Assembly (NCBI RefSeq): GCF_018882125.1 | Contig: NZ_JACVOZ010000003.1 | Coordinates: 1 to 64,000, forward strand | Length of the DNA: 64,000 nucleotides | Source of the DNA: Polynucleobacter sp. AP-Melu-500A-A1 | Lineage (GTDB): Bacteria > Pseudomonadota > Gammaproteobacteria > Burkholderiales > Burkholderiaceae | Direction: 5' to 3' | Shown: positions 11,701 through 19,271 of the stretch, one piece after another | Layout: each line of letters opens with the position of its first letter | Position numbering within the stretch: the first letter of the stretch is position 1 | The notes under the pieces: model-generated | What the model was told of the DNA's origin: nothing | The model's input: only the letters and a program-made list of their open reading frames with translations | The model's database searches: none | Translations under genes and position numbers: made by a program

Positions 11701-14700
11701 CTTATGGAATTATTGGGGCCTAGTTCTACGCCATTACCAGTAGCGGTGGATGTACCGGTGATATTAACTGCCCCATTATTGGCAACAATAGGGCTTAAAC
11801 CCCAAGATCCATTGAGGTTAGCAACGGCATTGCCGGTAGTACTTGTACCCGTAATATTAATGTTGCCAGTAGTAGCTGTTAAACCCGCCATAACCATGAC
11901 ACCGCCTCCACCTCCTGTAGTTCCACTGGCATTGATGCCGTTAATCGTAATTGCCGTGCCGCTCAGAGTGTTATTGATAACGATGCCGTTACTGGTAGTG
12001 GCTAAAGTAGCCCAACTAGCGAGATTCTTATTCAAGTAGCCCGATACAGGGGCGCATCCTGATCCTGAACAGCCAAAGGTGTTGTCTAAAGTAATTGATC
12101 CAGGGACGGCAACTGCACCACCGATGGTGATTGCACTACCTGCAGCCAATACAGAATAATTTATGCCTGAAGTAGACCCAGCAGAAATTGTTAAGGCGGC
12201 TGTATTAATAGTAGAAGTTTTATTACCTGCGGTTGTATCGTAAGTAATATTGGCTGCTGTACCGCTAGTATTCGCTACCAGACTGATAGCGCCATTCTGA
12301 CTAATGTTGTTGTTCGAGATGAAGGTGATATTTGAGCCATTGGTACCAGTAATCGCACCTGCTTGATAAATACCGCCATTGGCGCCCGGAGTATTAATGA
12401 TATTGCCAGTTACAGTAATACTGCCACCAGTAGCAGCGCTGTTAATAGTGAGAGTAGATAGCTGAACATCCCAAGCAGCGATTGCTGTAGATGTTCCAGT
12501 GATGGTGATGCTGTTGCCAGCAATTAAGGATGATGGGTTATAGACACCATAGCTATTTGTAGTACCACCATTCAGCGTAACCGCCCCACCAGTAGATGTA
12601 ATGATTGCCGAGATACCAATACCTTGGTTAGCGCTGGCTACACCATTAATCGTAATGGCGCCAGTAGCATAAATGACACCATTGATTGTGACGCCTATAG
12701 ATCCTGTTGCTAAAGTGCCCAAATTATTAGCGGTGGTATTAATAAAGCCAGAGGTTGACGCGCATCCAGTGCCGGTACAACCATAGGTATTGTCAATTAA
12801 TACGTAACCTGGAAGAGCAACCGAAGTGCTTCCAATAACACCTGGGTTAATCGCCCCGCCATCAGACTTCATTATGTAATTAATAGCTGATGTAGATCCT
12901 GAGGCAATGGTTAATGCACCAGAGAGAATAGTTGAACTTTTATTACCAGTAGTGGTGTCGTAAGTAATATTGGCTGCTGTACCGCTAGTATTCGCTACCA
13001 GACTGATAGCGCCATTCTGACTAATGTTGTTGTTCGAGATGAAGGTGATGTTTGAGCCATTGGTACCAGTAATCGCACCTGCTTGATAAATACCGCCATT
13101 GGCGCCCGGAGTATTAATGATATTGCCAGTTACAGTAATACTGCCACCAGTAGCAGCGCTGTTAATAGTGAGAGTAGATAGCTGAACATCCCAAGCAGCG
13201 ATTGCTGTAGATGTTCCAGTGATGGTGATGCTGTTGCCAGCAATTAAGGATGATGGGTTATAGACACCATAGCTATTTGTAGTACCACCATTCAGCGTAA
13301 CCGCCCCACCAGTAGATGTAATGATTGCCGAGATACCAATACCTTGGTTAGCGCTGGCTACACCATTAATCGTAATGGCGCCAGTAGCATAAATGACACC
13401 ATTGATTGTGACGCCTATAGATCCTGTTGCTAAAGTGCCCAAATTATTAGCGGTGGTATTAATAAAGCCAGAGGTTGACGCGCATCCAGTGCCGGTACAA
13501 CCATAGGTATTGTCAATTAATACGTAACCTGGAAGAGCAACCGAAGTGCTTCCAATAACACCTGGGTTAATCGCCCCGCCATCAGACTTCATTATGTAAT
13601 TAATAGCTGATGTAGATCCTGAGGCAATGGTTAATGCACCAGAGAGAATAGTTGAACTTTTATTACCAGTAGTGGTGTCGTAAGTAATATTGGCTGCTGT
13701 ACCGCTAGTATTCGCTACCAGACTGATAGCGCCATTCTGACTAATGTTGTTGTTCGAGATGAAGGTGATGTTTGAGCCACTGACATTATTAGTAATGGCG
13801 CCAGATTGGGTGATACCAGTATTACTACCAGCAGCAGTATTATTTGCCGTAACGGTGATATTTCCAGAGGGGTTATTACGAACGTATCCGACCCCACTTA
13901 AAACTAGATTAGCAGCGCCATAACCACCAGTGGTTGACGATGTTGCAAGAGTCATCGCTGTTGCAGTTCCAAGACCCCCTGCAGCAGAACCATTCCAAAG
14001 CGATAAAATATTAGTAGAGCCACCCAATAGATTAGATGCTCCACCTGTGGAAAGAAGAGTTGTGTTGTACTTGGCAGAACTCTCTGTTGCGTAAACAGAA
14101 CCACTACTAGACGTTAAAACGACTTGAACCATCTTGGAATAAGTTGCATCAGCATATCCAATAATATAAGTAGCGGTATTAGAGGTTGAGCTGAGTAAAG
14201 CAACTGCAGTAACTGGATTACCATAAGCAACACTCGTTCCAGCCACCAAAATACTTATTGCTGCAGAGCTAACAGTTGGCATTGTTGCGCCGCTTACTAA
14301 ACCAATTAAGCTACCTGAGGTACCTGCTGCGTTAGAAATAACTGTTGGACTTGATGAAGTTCCGGCTGCATATCCTATACCAAGCGTCATTGCACCTGCA
14401 GTCACAATGGTAGTTGCGGTAGTGCCTGTGCCATTGATTGTGATGCCGGTTTGGGTTGTAATGGCACCCGCTAATTGAACTGCCTGACCCGTAGTAGAAG
14501 TGCCGTTAATTGTTAATGAGCCTGTTGATGCAGTTAATGTTCCTGCGGCGGAACTATAAACGGAATAGTTAATACCTGAGCCTGTAACTGCGATTGAACC
14601 CATAGAAGTGGTGATTGCAGCAGTCATGGCAACAGAGTAATACCCTGTCTGAGAGGCGCCAATTAATGTAATGTTCTTAGTTGCAGTAATGGCTGAGTTA

Positions 14701-17700
14701 ACATTCACACCAATAATTGCGCCGGTTAATGTACCTGAGTTTGCATTCGTAATATAGCCAGACACAGGCGCTCCACTCGCAGCGCCGTATGTGTTATCTA
14801 ACAGCACATAGCCAGGTAAAGAAGCCGTGGAAGAGCCAATACTGCCCGGATTAATTCCGGAGCCAGCTGATTTGGCAATGTAATTAACATCACTAGTAGA
14901 TCCTGCCGCAATCGTTAATACTCCACCAGTAATATTGGCAGCTTTATTGCCACTCGTAGTGTCATAGGTAATAGCACTTGCTGTCCCAGAAGTATTAGCA
15001 GCTAAAGTGATTGCGCCAGTTTGATTAATGATGTTGTTAGAAATGAAACTAATATTGCCACCAGAAGCATTATTGGTAATGGCACCAGTTTGAGTAATTC
15101 CAGTGTTAGCTCCTGCAGCTGTATTGTTGGCTATTACAGACAAATCAGTACCGCCTGTGGCAATTGTGATTGCACCAAGTGAGACGATTGTTGAAGCAGT
15201 CGTTGCAGTACCGGTAATTGCAATACTTTTTGCGGAAATAGCTCCCGCAAGAACTACAGGGGAACTTACATAAGTATTACTATTAATGGTTATTGCGCCA
15301 GAATTAGCGGTAATTGTTCCTGTTGATAAGGAACTGACTCCAGGATTGGTGGCAATAGTTGTATTTGTTGAGCTTGCAGTTAAGTTGATATTGCCTGTAG
15401 TGGAAGTTAAAGCTGATGTTAGATAAATTAATCCGACTGAGTTTGCATTTACGCCGTTACTACTGATATCAATATTTCCATATACAGTCAATGGCGCTGT
15501 TGTTGCATAGTTATTGACTACAAAACCATAACTTGCGGTTGCAGTATTTTTTAACTGAATATTTGCATTTCCACCAATATTAAGACCAACTGAGTACTCA
15601 AACGACCCTACGACATTAGCAATAGAATCTGCACCAGCTACAGATAAATTTCCTCCTGCACTACTTGTTGTTAAGCCAGATGTAGTTGTATTAATTGCTG
15701 CAGCCAAATATATAGGCGCATTTGCAATCGTCCCCGGGGTAATGATTGTTCCTGAAATTGATCCGCCTGTTGCGTCAAGTACCACGTATCCACCCTTGGT
15801 GGTAATGCTTCCAGAGGCTCCGTTATAAATATTGGCACATACACCCGCTGAACAAGTGGCTATTGCATTGGCAGCATAAAAAGATTGGGCAAGTACATTT
15901 ACCTTTCCAGTGCTAGTTGAGTTAATCGCACCATTTATCGCAATTTGACCACTAGACAAGTAATTGAGCGTAAGATTTCCAGCCCCAGTATTGGTAGTTG
16001 TACCAGTAAGAGTAATAGATTGCGCTGTGCCGGTTCTATTGTCAAAGGTCAAGCCAACATTCACACTAGCTGCTGGAGCAAATGTTAAGTTAGCAGTTTG
16101 AGTGATGGTTCCATCAGCAATGATTTGAACGCTTGTTCCAGCATTAATTGCCGTTTGAATTTGAGTGGCACTAACATTTGTTTGATTTGTAAATAAGAGT
16201 GGATTGCTTCCAGATGAAGTGCCACTAGTAGTGCTGATAGTGACGTTCGTTGGATCCAATAACCACATCCCCCCTCTACCAGCATTAATACTCGATAGTA
16301 AGTTGATGGTTTGTCCAGAGGTTTCGATAAAACCACCGCCGGTAGTGTTCAGTAGATCGGTTTGATTTACGTTGATGATGCTATTGGCATCAAGATTAGT
16401 AAAGATGGAGAATGGGAGTGCGCTGTTGTTACCTGCGTTCTTCGCATCATTACCAATGAGGATGTGTCCACCTTGGATATATCCAGTTGCTTCTACTGTG
16501 GAAGACTCTAATGCAGTGTAATTCGTAGCGGCAATCCCAATTTGTCCACCACGGCCATTAGCGCCATTGGTTTGGATGATTGCACTTTGTAAATTGATAT
16601 CACCAGATGTGGTGATAAGTTGGATGTTGCCGCCATTACCTGAGCCATTGGCTTGGAGTTGGGCGTTATTAATAACTTGGTTATTAATGGTTTGAAGGGT
16701 AATGGCGCCGCCGGGGCCGTTATTACCATTTGCCTGGATTAAAGATCCAGATTGAAGATTGCTACTGTTTGTTACTGCTGTGATCGTACCGCCGGTGTTG
16801 CCGTTGGCTTGTACTGATCCTGCAATAGAAAGTTGTGTAGCTTGCAGATTGAAGTTGCCGCCAGGGCCATTATTGCCGTTAGCCTGCATGACAGAGCCCG
16901 ATTGGGTAATTACTTGTGGGGCGGCAATATTAATGGTGCCCCCTGCTGAACTAATGGCAGGTTGATCGGCTGTTGCTGGAGCGGCATTAGCGGTAATACT
17001 TGCTGTTGAGGTAGCTGTTACGCTATTGCTTGCAGTCATCGTAATCGTGCCGCCAGCAGTATTGGGGCTTGCTGTTGCTGCACTTGCTGCTTGTGTAACC
17101 TGGCTTGGCGTTTGCGCGGTAAAGGTCAAGCTCGCTAATGGAGCACTTGGTGCTGATGGAGTTGTTCCACTTGATGCGCTTGCCACATTAATAATGGTGG
17201 TCGTTCCCTGCCCTGCTGCTTGAGCAGCATTGGCGATATTGGTATTGAGGACTGCTGCTGTAGGCGCGGTCAGATTGACAACATTAACCGCTGGAGTAAT
17301 GACTGCTGAACCAGCATTAGCATTATTGGCTAGGTTGTTCACCACTGCTGGGATTGATACCTTTGCAGCATTGGCACTCACATTATTACTTGCTACTGTA
17401 GCTGCTACTGCAGTACTTGCTGCGGCTGCTTGTGCTTTAGCTGCTATTTGGGTAGTAGTTGTGTTGGCATTGGCTGTTGGTGCAGAAGGCGCCTGAGCAG
17501 CTAACTCCTCTTCTCTGGTTCTGGTGGTTGCCGTATTGCTTGTAGTAGCGCTACCGGTGGTAGATGAGCCATTGGAGCTCACCCTTCCTGCCACGATAAT
17601 CGCTCCGCCGGTGACATTAATCGATCCACTTGATCCACCAGTTGATGAGAGTGAGCCATTAACAGTGACTGCCTGGGCAGTTGCAGTGATCTGATTTGCA

Positions 17701-19271
17701 CTAGTTGTACTTCCAGCTGATAGGGATAGAGCAGCAGAGTTAGTAACCAAGCTACCAGTATTACTAGTGCTAATGGTGCCATTGTTCGTAATAGTGCCTG
17801 TAGCGTTGAGCGTTAAGGTGGTTGCCGCTCCGTTACTTGGGGCAATGGCTGCGCCTGCAGCTACCGTTAAATCACCCTTGACTTCAATAGTGACGTTAGA
17901 AGTTGCCAAGGCAGTGGAGATGGCTGATGCGGTTGACGCACTAATGGTCATAGATTCTGGGTCAAGCAGCCATGATCCGGCTTTGCCAAGTTTTGCGGTG
18001 ACATCGACTACCGTGGATTTAAGGATCTCTAAAACACCGGACGAACTGGTTTCTACAAAGCCGCCGTTACCGCCATTTATTCCGCCTTGGGCCTTGAAGG
18101 TGCCTGCAACGATGGTTTTGACTGCAGACCAAATGTTGATATCGCCTCCATTACCCTTACTGGTAGATGAGGCATCCACTGTGGCGCCGGCTTGTACTGT
18201 TGTGGTTTTAGCTAGATTCTCAGCTTGAACATTTGATCGGGTACCGTCTTGGTTCTGAGTAAAAGTGACTTTAGTAGTACCGACGTTAATCAGACCCCCA
18301 TTAGCTGTGCCTCTGGCATTGGTATTAGATCCGTCAGCCAAAGTGATGTCTTCACCTTGCAAAGTAATCTTGCCACCATCGCTATTAGATCCCTTGCCAT
18401 TGGCACTGATTTGTCCAGCTTGGGTGATGTTTGATGCAATGAACTCGATTACGCCACCATTGTTCACCGCAGAAGAAGCAGAGATGCGACCAGTGTTTTT
18501 GATCACGGAGTTCATCAGATTACTTGCTGCGCCTGCAGCAATGATGACTAGGCCACCTTCGACCTTAACAAGGCGCTTATTCTCGATCAGGGCGTTAACG
18601 GTCGATTCGTCTACTTTGACCGAAATGAGGTTATCCCCCCTAAAGTCCAGAGTGATTTGTTTGCCTGCTGCTAGAGCCACTGTTCCAGCTCCCATTTTGG
18701 CAACAAGGTAACCGTCATTACGAACTTCAGGAGCTAGTAATGCAATGTACCCATCTTTGGAATTGGTAGTGATTTTTCCTTCATTCAAAATCTTGCCAGT
18801 ACCGTCACCTTTATAGGTGGATTTTCCATCCATAAAATCTTTGTCTGAGATGTTCATCGTTGATGCCACAACTCCTGCTGCATCCACCTGTGCACCACGT
18901 CCAAAAGTGATGCCATTTGGGTTAACCAAAACAACTTGTCCATTGGCTTTTATTGCACCATCAATAACGCTTGGAGATGAACCTGTAACTCGGTTCAAAG
19001 TTACCGCTGAACTATTGGGTTGATTAAAGTTAACGGTCGCATCTTTTCCGACGTTAAAACTGTCCCAATTGACAACTGCTCTTTGACTACTCTGATTAAC
19101 GTTTGTTTGAAGACCAGACTGAGTAATGACTGCTGTTCCAGCGACGACTTTTCCGCCACCTGGGTTCATATTCACATTCACTGTTTGTGCGTGCGAAAAA
19201 TTGACGTGCAACAAGACCGCCAATGCGAGCAATAAAAAAATTGCTACACGTTTAGCGATTGGATTCTGCAA
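1..19271 (-). CDS. giant filamentous haemagglutinin-like (TpsA-type) exoprotein with YDG/MBG repeats, partial at left edge
   Basis: Secreted or surface-bound adhesin of the two-partner secretion type. One frame (codon left ends at coordinates divisible by 3) was checked at positions 3, 9716, 13869, 16266 and 19169 and read without a stop, giving at least 6,423 codons; the C terminus lies beyond the window. In order: signal peptide (residues 1-28, ending FSHA), TPS haemagglutination domain (about 33-150, with NPNGITFGRG near residue 117), a beta-helix stretch with two WLLDP motifs that follow GGFVETS, an Ala/Thr-rich linker (about 17180-17500), repeat units of about 240-260 residues (about 5900-15900), and YDG/MBG repeats (1-5700). 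There is no in-frame ATG before 19169, which would delete the signal peptide, so I chose TTG at 19271; TTG at 19319 is possible and neither has a clear ribosome binding site. No TpsB partner is visible. Function as adhesin is family knowledge. Confidence 0.9.
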   Translation of the reverse strand, partial: MQNPIAKRVAIFLLLALAVLLHVNFSHAQTVNVNMNPGGGKVVAGTAVITQSGLQTNVNQSSQRAVVNWDSFNVGKDATVNFNQPNSSAVTLNRVTGSSPSVIDGAIKANGQVVLVNPNGITFGRGAQVDAAGVVASTMNISDKDFMDGKSTYKGDGTGKILNEGKITTNSKDGYIALLAPEVRNDGYLVAKMGAGTVALAAGKQITLDFRGDNLISVKVDESTVNALIENKRLVKVEGGLVIIAAGAASNLMNSVIKNTGRISASSAVNNGGVIEFIASNITQAGQISANGKGSNSDGGKITLQGEDITLADGSNTNARGTANGGLINVGTTKVTFTQNQDGTRSNVQAENLAKTTTVQAGATVDASSTSKGNGGDINIWSAVKTIVAGTFKAQGGINGGNGGFVETSSSGVLEILKSTVVDVTAKLGKAGSWLLDPESMTISASTASAISTALATSNVTIEVKGDLTVAAGAAIAPSNGAATTLTLNATGTITNNGTISTSNTGSLVTNSAALSLSAGSTTSANQITATAQAVTVNGSLSSTGGSSGSINVTGGAIIVAGRVSSNGSSTTGSATTSNTATTRTREEELAAQAPSAPTANANTTTTQIAAKAQAAAASTAVAATVASNNVSANAAKVSIPAVVNNLANNANAGSAVITPAVNVVNLTAPTAAVLNTNIANAAQAAGQGTTTIINVASASSGTTPSAPSAPLASLTFTAQTPSQVTQAASAATASPNTAGGTITMTASNSVTATSTASITANAAPATADQPAISSAGGTINIAAPQVITQSGSVMQANGNNGPGGNFNLQATQLSIAGSVQANGNTGGTITAVTNSSNLQSGSLIQANGNNGPGGAITLQTINNQVINNAQLQANGSGNGGNIQLITTSGDINLQSAIIQTNGANGRGGQIGIAATNYTALESSTVEATGYIQGGHILIGNDAKNAGNNSALPFSIFTNLDANSIINVNQTDLLNTTGGGFIETSGQTINLLSSINAGRGGMWLLDPTNVTISTTSGTSSGSNPLLFTNQTNVSATQIQTAINAGTSVQIIADGTITQTANLTFAPAASVNVGLTFDNRTGTAQSITLTGTTTNTGAGNLTLNYLSSGQIAINGAINSTSTGKVNVLAQSFYAANAIATCSAGVCANIYNGASGSITTKGGYVVLDATGGSISGTIITPGTIANAPIYLAAAINTTTSGLTTSSAGGNLSVAGADSIANVVGSFEYSVGLNIGGNANIQLKNTATASYGFVVNNYATTAPLTVYGNIDISSNGVNANSVGLIYLTSALTSTTGNINLTASSTNTTIATNPGVSSLSTGTITANSGAITINSNTYVSSPVVLAGAISAKSIAITGTATTASTIVSLGAITIATGGTDLSVIANNTAAGANTGITQTGAITNNASGGNISFISNNIINQTGAITLAANTSGTASAITYDTTSGNKAANITGGVLTIAAGSTSDVNYIAKSAGSGINPGSIGSSTASLPGYVLLDNTYGAASGAPVSGYITNANSGTLTGAIIGVNVNSAITATKNITLIGASQTGYYSVAMTAAITTSMGSIAVTGSGINYSVYSSAAGTLTASTGSLTINGTSTTGQAVQLAGAITTQTGITINGTGTTATTIVTAGAMTLGIGYAAGTSSSPTVISNAAGTSGSLIGLVSGATMPTVSSAAISILVAGTSVAYGNPVTAVALLSSTSNTATYIIGYADATYSKMVQVVLTSSSGSVYATESSAKYNTTLLSTGGASNLLGGSTNILSLWNGSAAGGLGTATAMTLATSSTTGGYGAANLVLSGVGYVRNNPSGNITVTANNTAAGSNTGITQSGAITNNVSGSNITFISNNNISQNGAISLVANTSGTAANITYDTTTGNKSSTILSGALTIASGSTSAINYIMKSDGGAINPGVIGSTSVALPGYVLIDNTYGCTGTGCASTSGFINTTANNLGTLATGSIGVTINGVIYATGAITINGVASANQGIGISAIITSTGGAVTLNGGTTNSYGVYNPSSLIAGNSITITGTSTAIAAWDVQLSTLTINSAATGGSITVTGNIINTPGANGGIYQAGAITGTNGSNITFISNNNISQNGAISLVANTSGTAANITYDTTTGNKSSTILSGALTIASGSTSAINYIMKSDGGAINPGVIGSTSVALPGYVLIDNTYGCTGTGCASTSGFINTTANNLGTLATGSIGVTINGVIYATGAITINGVASANQGIGISAIITSTGGAVTLNGGTTNSYGVYNPSSLIAGNSITITGTSTAIAAWDVQLSTLTINSAATGGSITVTGNIINTPGANGGIYQAGAITGTNGSNITFISNNNISQNGAISLVANTSGTAANITYDTTAGNKTSTINTAALTISAGSTSGINYSVLAAGSAITIGGAVAVPGSITLDNTFGCSGSGCAPVSGYLNKNLASWATLATTSNGIVINNTLSGTAITINGINASGTTGGGGGVMVMAGLTATTGNINITGTSTTGNAVANLNGSWGLSPIVANNGAVNITGTSTATGNGVELGPNNSISAKSITIIGSEVGGTYAVYLNTMTIVAGGTNLNVTGTVNLNTDNGIYQAGAINDNATGSNISFISNGIINQTGAITLVANAASTAVSVTYNTTSGNKSANITTGALTVAAGANTSAINYIAKSSGSAINPGAIGSSTVALPGYVLIDNTYGCTGTNCTPVTGFINPTINNIASLATGSVGITLNNAIYATNTIAMNGSANANQGIGISAAITSTGGAVSLTGSTTNSYGVYNPSSLITANSITVTGTSSAAATWDVQLSALTINSTAIGGSITVIGNVINTPGANGGIYQSGAITGANGSSISFISNNNISQNGAINLPANASGTPANITYDVTTGNKTSTISATGILSIASGSTSAINYIEIASGAALTTSAIGSSTIPLPGYVLFDNTYGCAGTGCTPVSGYLNSSLANWATLVTTSNGIVVSTAIYATNSITINGINASGTTGGGGGVMVMAGLTATTGNINITGTSTTGIGVANLNGSWGLSPIVANNGAVNITGTSTATGNGVELGPNNSISAKSITIIGSEVGGTYAVYLNTMTIVAGGTNLNVTGTVNLNTDTGIYQAGAINDNAVGGNIRFISNGIINQTGAISLVANTGGTAANIIYDTTSGTKASNITTGALTIAAGTNTSGINYIVKSAGSAINPGTIGSSTLTLPGYVLIDNTFGCTGTGCTPATGFINTTTNNLASLATTSVGLTINNAIYAAGAITANGVASANQGIGYTAAMTSTGSNVILTGGTTTSYGVYGTALITANNITITGTSSGAPSYDAYLNALTINAGATGGSITIAGNVIATPGTAGGIYQSGAITGVSGTNISFISNNNISQNGAISLAANTSGTASNITYDTTTGNKTSTLSSAALTIATGSTSAINYIIKTNGGTISPPAISVPGYILLDNTCLGCATATTPANAAVNGNAITLGGALSAGTLAGTTGIMINAVANGTGVGFVQGANAIASSAGGVTITANGQTGTGYTSSGAITATGQAVTINATITTGSAINDTGAITGGIVTITGSQTTATATATVVTVTGLITANNVTITGNGGAASTIVSLGAVTINAGGSNLTVTANNVAGGGNTGITQTGAITDNAVGSNITFTSNNIINQTGAISLVANTGGTAANIIYDTTSGTKASNITTGALTIAAGTNTSGINYIVKSAGSAINPGTIGSSTLTLPGYVLIDNTFGCTGTGCTPATGFINTTTNNLASLATTSVGLTINNAIYAAGAITANGVASANQGIGYTAAMTSTGSNVILTGGTTTSYGVYGTALITANNITITGTSSGAPSYDAYLNALTINAGATGGSITIAGNVIATPGTAGGIYQSGAITGVSGTNISFISNNNISQNGAISLAANTSGTASNITYDTTTGNKTSTISSAALTIATGSTSAINYIIKTNGGTISPPAISVPGYILLDNTCLGCATATTPANAAVNGNAITLGGALSAGTLAGTTGIMINAVANGTGVGFVQGANAIASSAGGVTITANGQTGTGYTSSGAITATGQAVTINATITTGSAINDTGAITGGIVTITGSQTTATATATVVTVTGLITANNVTITGNGGAASTIVSLGAVTINAGGSNLTVTANNVAGGGNTGITQTGAITDNAVGSNITFTSNNIINQTGAISLVANTGTPIANVIYDTTRGARTSNITSGVLTFTTGVGSVINYIAKSAGSSIDPGAIGTSTIFLPGYVLIDNTFGCSGTGCTPATGFINTTTNNLSTLATASNVGIGINDAIYATGNIVISGVSSNSSGVNYSAAIKTTGGGITITGSSTANYGIYASSAAGIATATSTMNGAITFNGYSSATSSHAIYTSASATITGATGVYLTGLGSSGNITTGALIQNSGATGGVIVDAVGNVSLTGVTNSGVNGIRITAGDGIAAGTITGGNVTAVGTITNTGGVVGISMAAPENAACTTGCTIANAIGITTANADATKNISYGILGGALVNASAYTGGNFINYRQRLTNTLAISVTLNSNYSAEYGTGYNSASANTWLQANSTVSYTGSITASFGVTTTTMAYVKSVLMFSPTVGGTTSSNGTNANAVQTNTALTAASVSATDGSAVTLVPAGRTYSIAPAVLGISVSGVYNGTTSYSNQNATIVTTGLAAWDTITNVTVSSANAYTANAYVTAVAGTATGVNTFSSLNYLINGAFNSALTNGLPVKTSQSSATNRVTITPAPLGVTINAVYSGTTSVTPTSFTITGLVNSQTITGISAATINAINVSANTSNYVTAITLGGGTASIGNYFINPVYNTVSSNTQNTVTLTPKALTVTGITIAAKTYDGTKSATVSGGSLVGVSAVDLANVTLAQSATFVSPNVANNVALVMVGSISGSASGNYTLTQPTGITANISQKVLTVGGTTVAANKVYDGTTAATITGGTLVGVVTADLANVNLIQSGSFAQSNVANAISVTINDSLSGPASANYILTQPANVTANITPKALTVAGTTVANKVYDGSTAATVTGGTLVGVLGVDAANVTLIKAGSFTTANAGIGIAVTISDSISGSASANYSLTQPTGVIANITPAPLGITLAGVYSGSTTVTPTSFTLTGLVNGETISAISSANVANINVAANSSNFVRSIVVGSGTALASNYAFNTITCTAAGTSLNTVTLSTKTLTVTGTLADAKVYDGTTSVNVWGGSLVGVVGGDVVSLKQAGSFNSANVGSAVVVVINDSISGASSSNYTLIQPTGVTAAITVKTLTVSDGTVAHKTYDGTTNATLTGGSLIGLVAGDAGKVTLVQAGSFSSPNVSNGIIIIVNDSITGVASTNYRLVQPTGITANITPAMLGISVVGVANGTNNITPISYTINGLINGQTITGLSSVTVNSSSISSNGSNFVTGIVISGGTALATNYAFAPAYSATSGIGQNIATLVAANQKILTVTGTVAVSKVYDGTTAITITGGTLVGVSSGDTVNLVQSATLLSPNVSSSASVIVSDSITGASAANYILVQPSGITAIITPAPLGITVSGEYNGTTTLAPASYTITGLVAGQTITGISSVSVSNANVSGNGSNYVTSMVSSGGTASLSNYSINTGYNASSGNTKNVATITAKALTVGSSSVAANKVYDGTSTATITGGSLIGVIGSDVVNLTQAGNFSQSAVGNSIAVTAADTISGAAAGNYSLIQPTGLTANITPKVLTVSGVSVANKVYDGTTIASSTLGSLVGLISADSANITLTQSATFSSGNVGNSIPVTVYDTISGVAAGNYTVVQLSGLSANITPKNLTVTGTAIANKVYDGTNTATVTSGSLVGVVAADSANVTLTATATFSSTNSGNGIAININDVLGGSAAGNYTLTQPTGFTANITPKALTVTGTTVANKVYDATNTATVSGGTLVGVVAGDTVALTQAGTFSQSNVGTGLAVTIADSLTNNSLGNYTLTQPTGFTANITPATITVSIATQTKVYDSTNTASLAAGTSSNAGSYTLSGFVAGQGAYINQTNATYNSANVADAATVSTTLSTGNYVALGTTNLSNYALPLSISGTGSITAAPLTMTADAAAKFVGQADPSFTYTLTGLKGADTSSVLVGAAVTRPAGEIAGASYTLTPSATAANYNITPVTASLNIIAQGQLLITVGNASTSYGTLTSANVAASAAVSASYCSIGSNCALPTSIVALNVVAGLSANTWIASDSNVGAAQGKYTLTITPPTLTAANSSTGGYLNVGNYAFTPSSTVTTNAGFATNYATGYPVLTVAGTITITPLTLTINAPSPSKVYDATNAIVGNALTASNAKAGDQVIISGTGTYANSNAGTGLSYTISSIAISGTAGANYAFAGNVTGTNGVITKAPLTISGASIANKAYDGTNVASFSAGTLNGVVSSDSANLTLTQVATFSQINVGNNLVVTIANTIGGSAAGNYTLTQPTGLTANITPKALTVTGTTVANKVYDATN
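6803..9954. repeat. 1,554-bp in-frame tandem duplication (two copies plus about 44 bases)
   Basis: Sequence at p equals sequence at p+1554 from about 6803 to 8400; 1554 is 518 codons, so the adhesin frame is kept. Both copies appear identical apart from one difference I noticed, T7580 versus G9134. Homology ends where copy 1 continues TTATTCG at 8401 and the second continues CCGTTA at 9955. Each copy holds two of the adhesin's repeat units. Confidence 0.92.
9988..11952. repeat. diverged direct repeat pair, 9988-10404 and 11536-11952, offset 1,548 bp
   Basis: The two blocks of about 417 bases share long identical stretches with scattered substitutions, at an offset of 1548 bases (516 codons). 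The offset is close to the 1,554-bp duplication next door, so it looks like an older round of two-unit duplication in the same adhesin gene. Confidence 0.8.
12241..13779. repeat. 720-bp in-frame tandem duplication (two copies plus about 99 bases of a third)
   Basis: Period 720 bases (240 codons): 12241, 12961 and 13681 start the same sequence. The only difference I noticed between the two full copies is A12330 versus G13050; the partial third copy has G at 13770 like copy 2. Flanking sequence before 12241 and after 13779 diverges. Confidence 0.92.

Noticed and set aside
1-15900. CRISPR-like array, suggested by many repeated segments
   Set aside because: Repeats are protein-coding units of 240-1,554 bases with diverged copies, not short identical repeats with unique spacers.
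16508-18711. Several more plus- and minus-strand ORFs over 60 codons in the adhesin N-terminal region
   Set aside because: Minus-strand ones are out of register with the adhesin frame; plus-strand ones are antisense and of unnatural composition.
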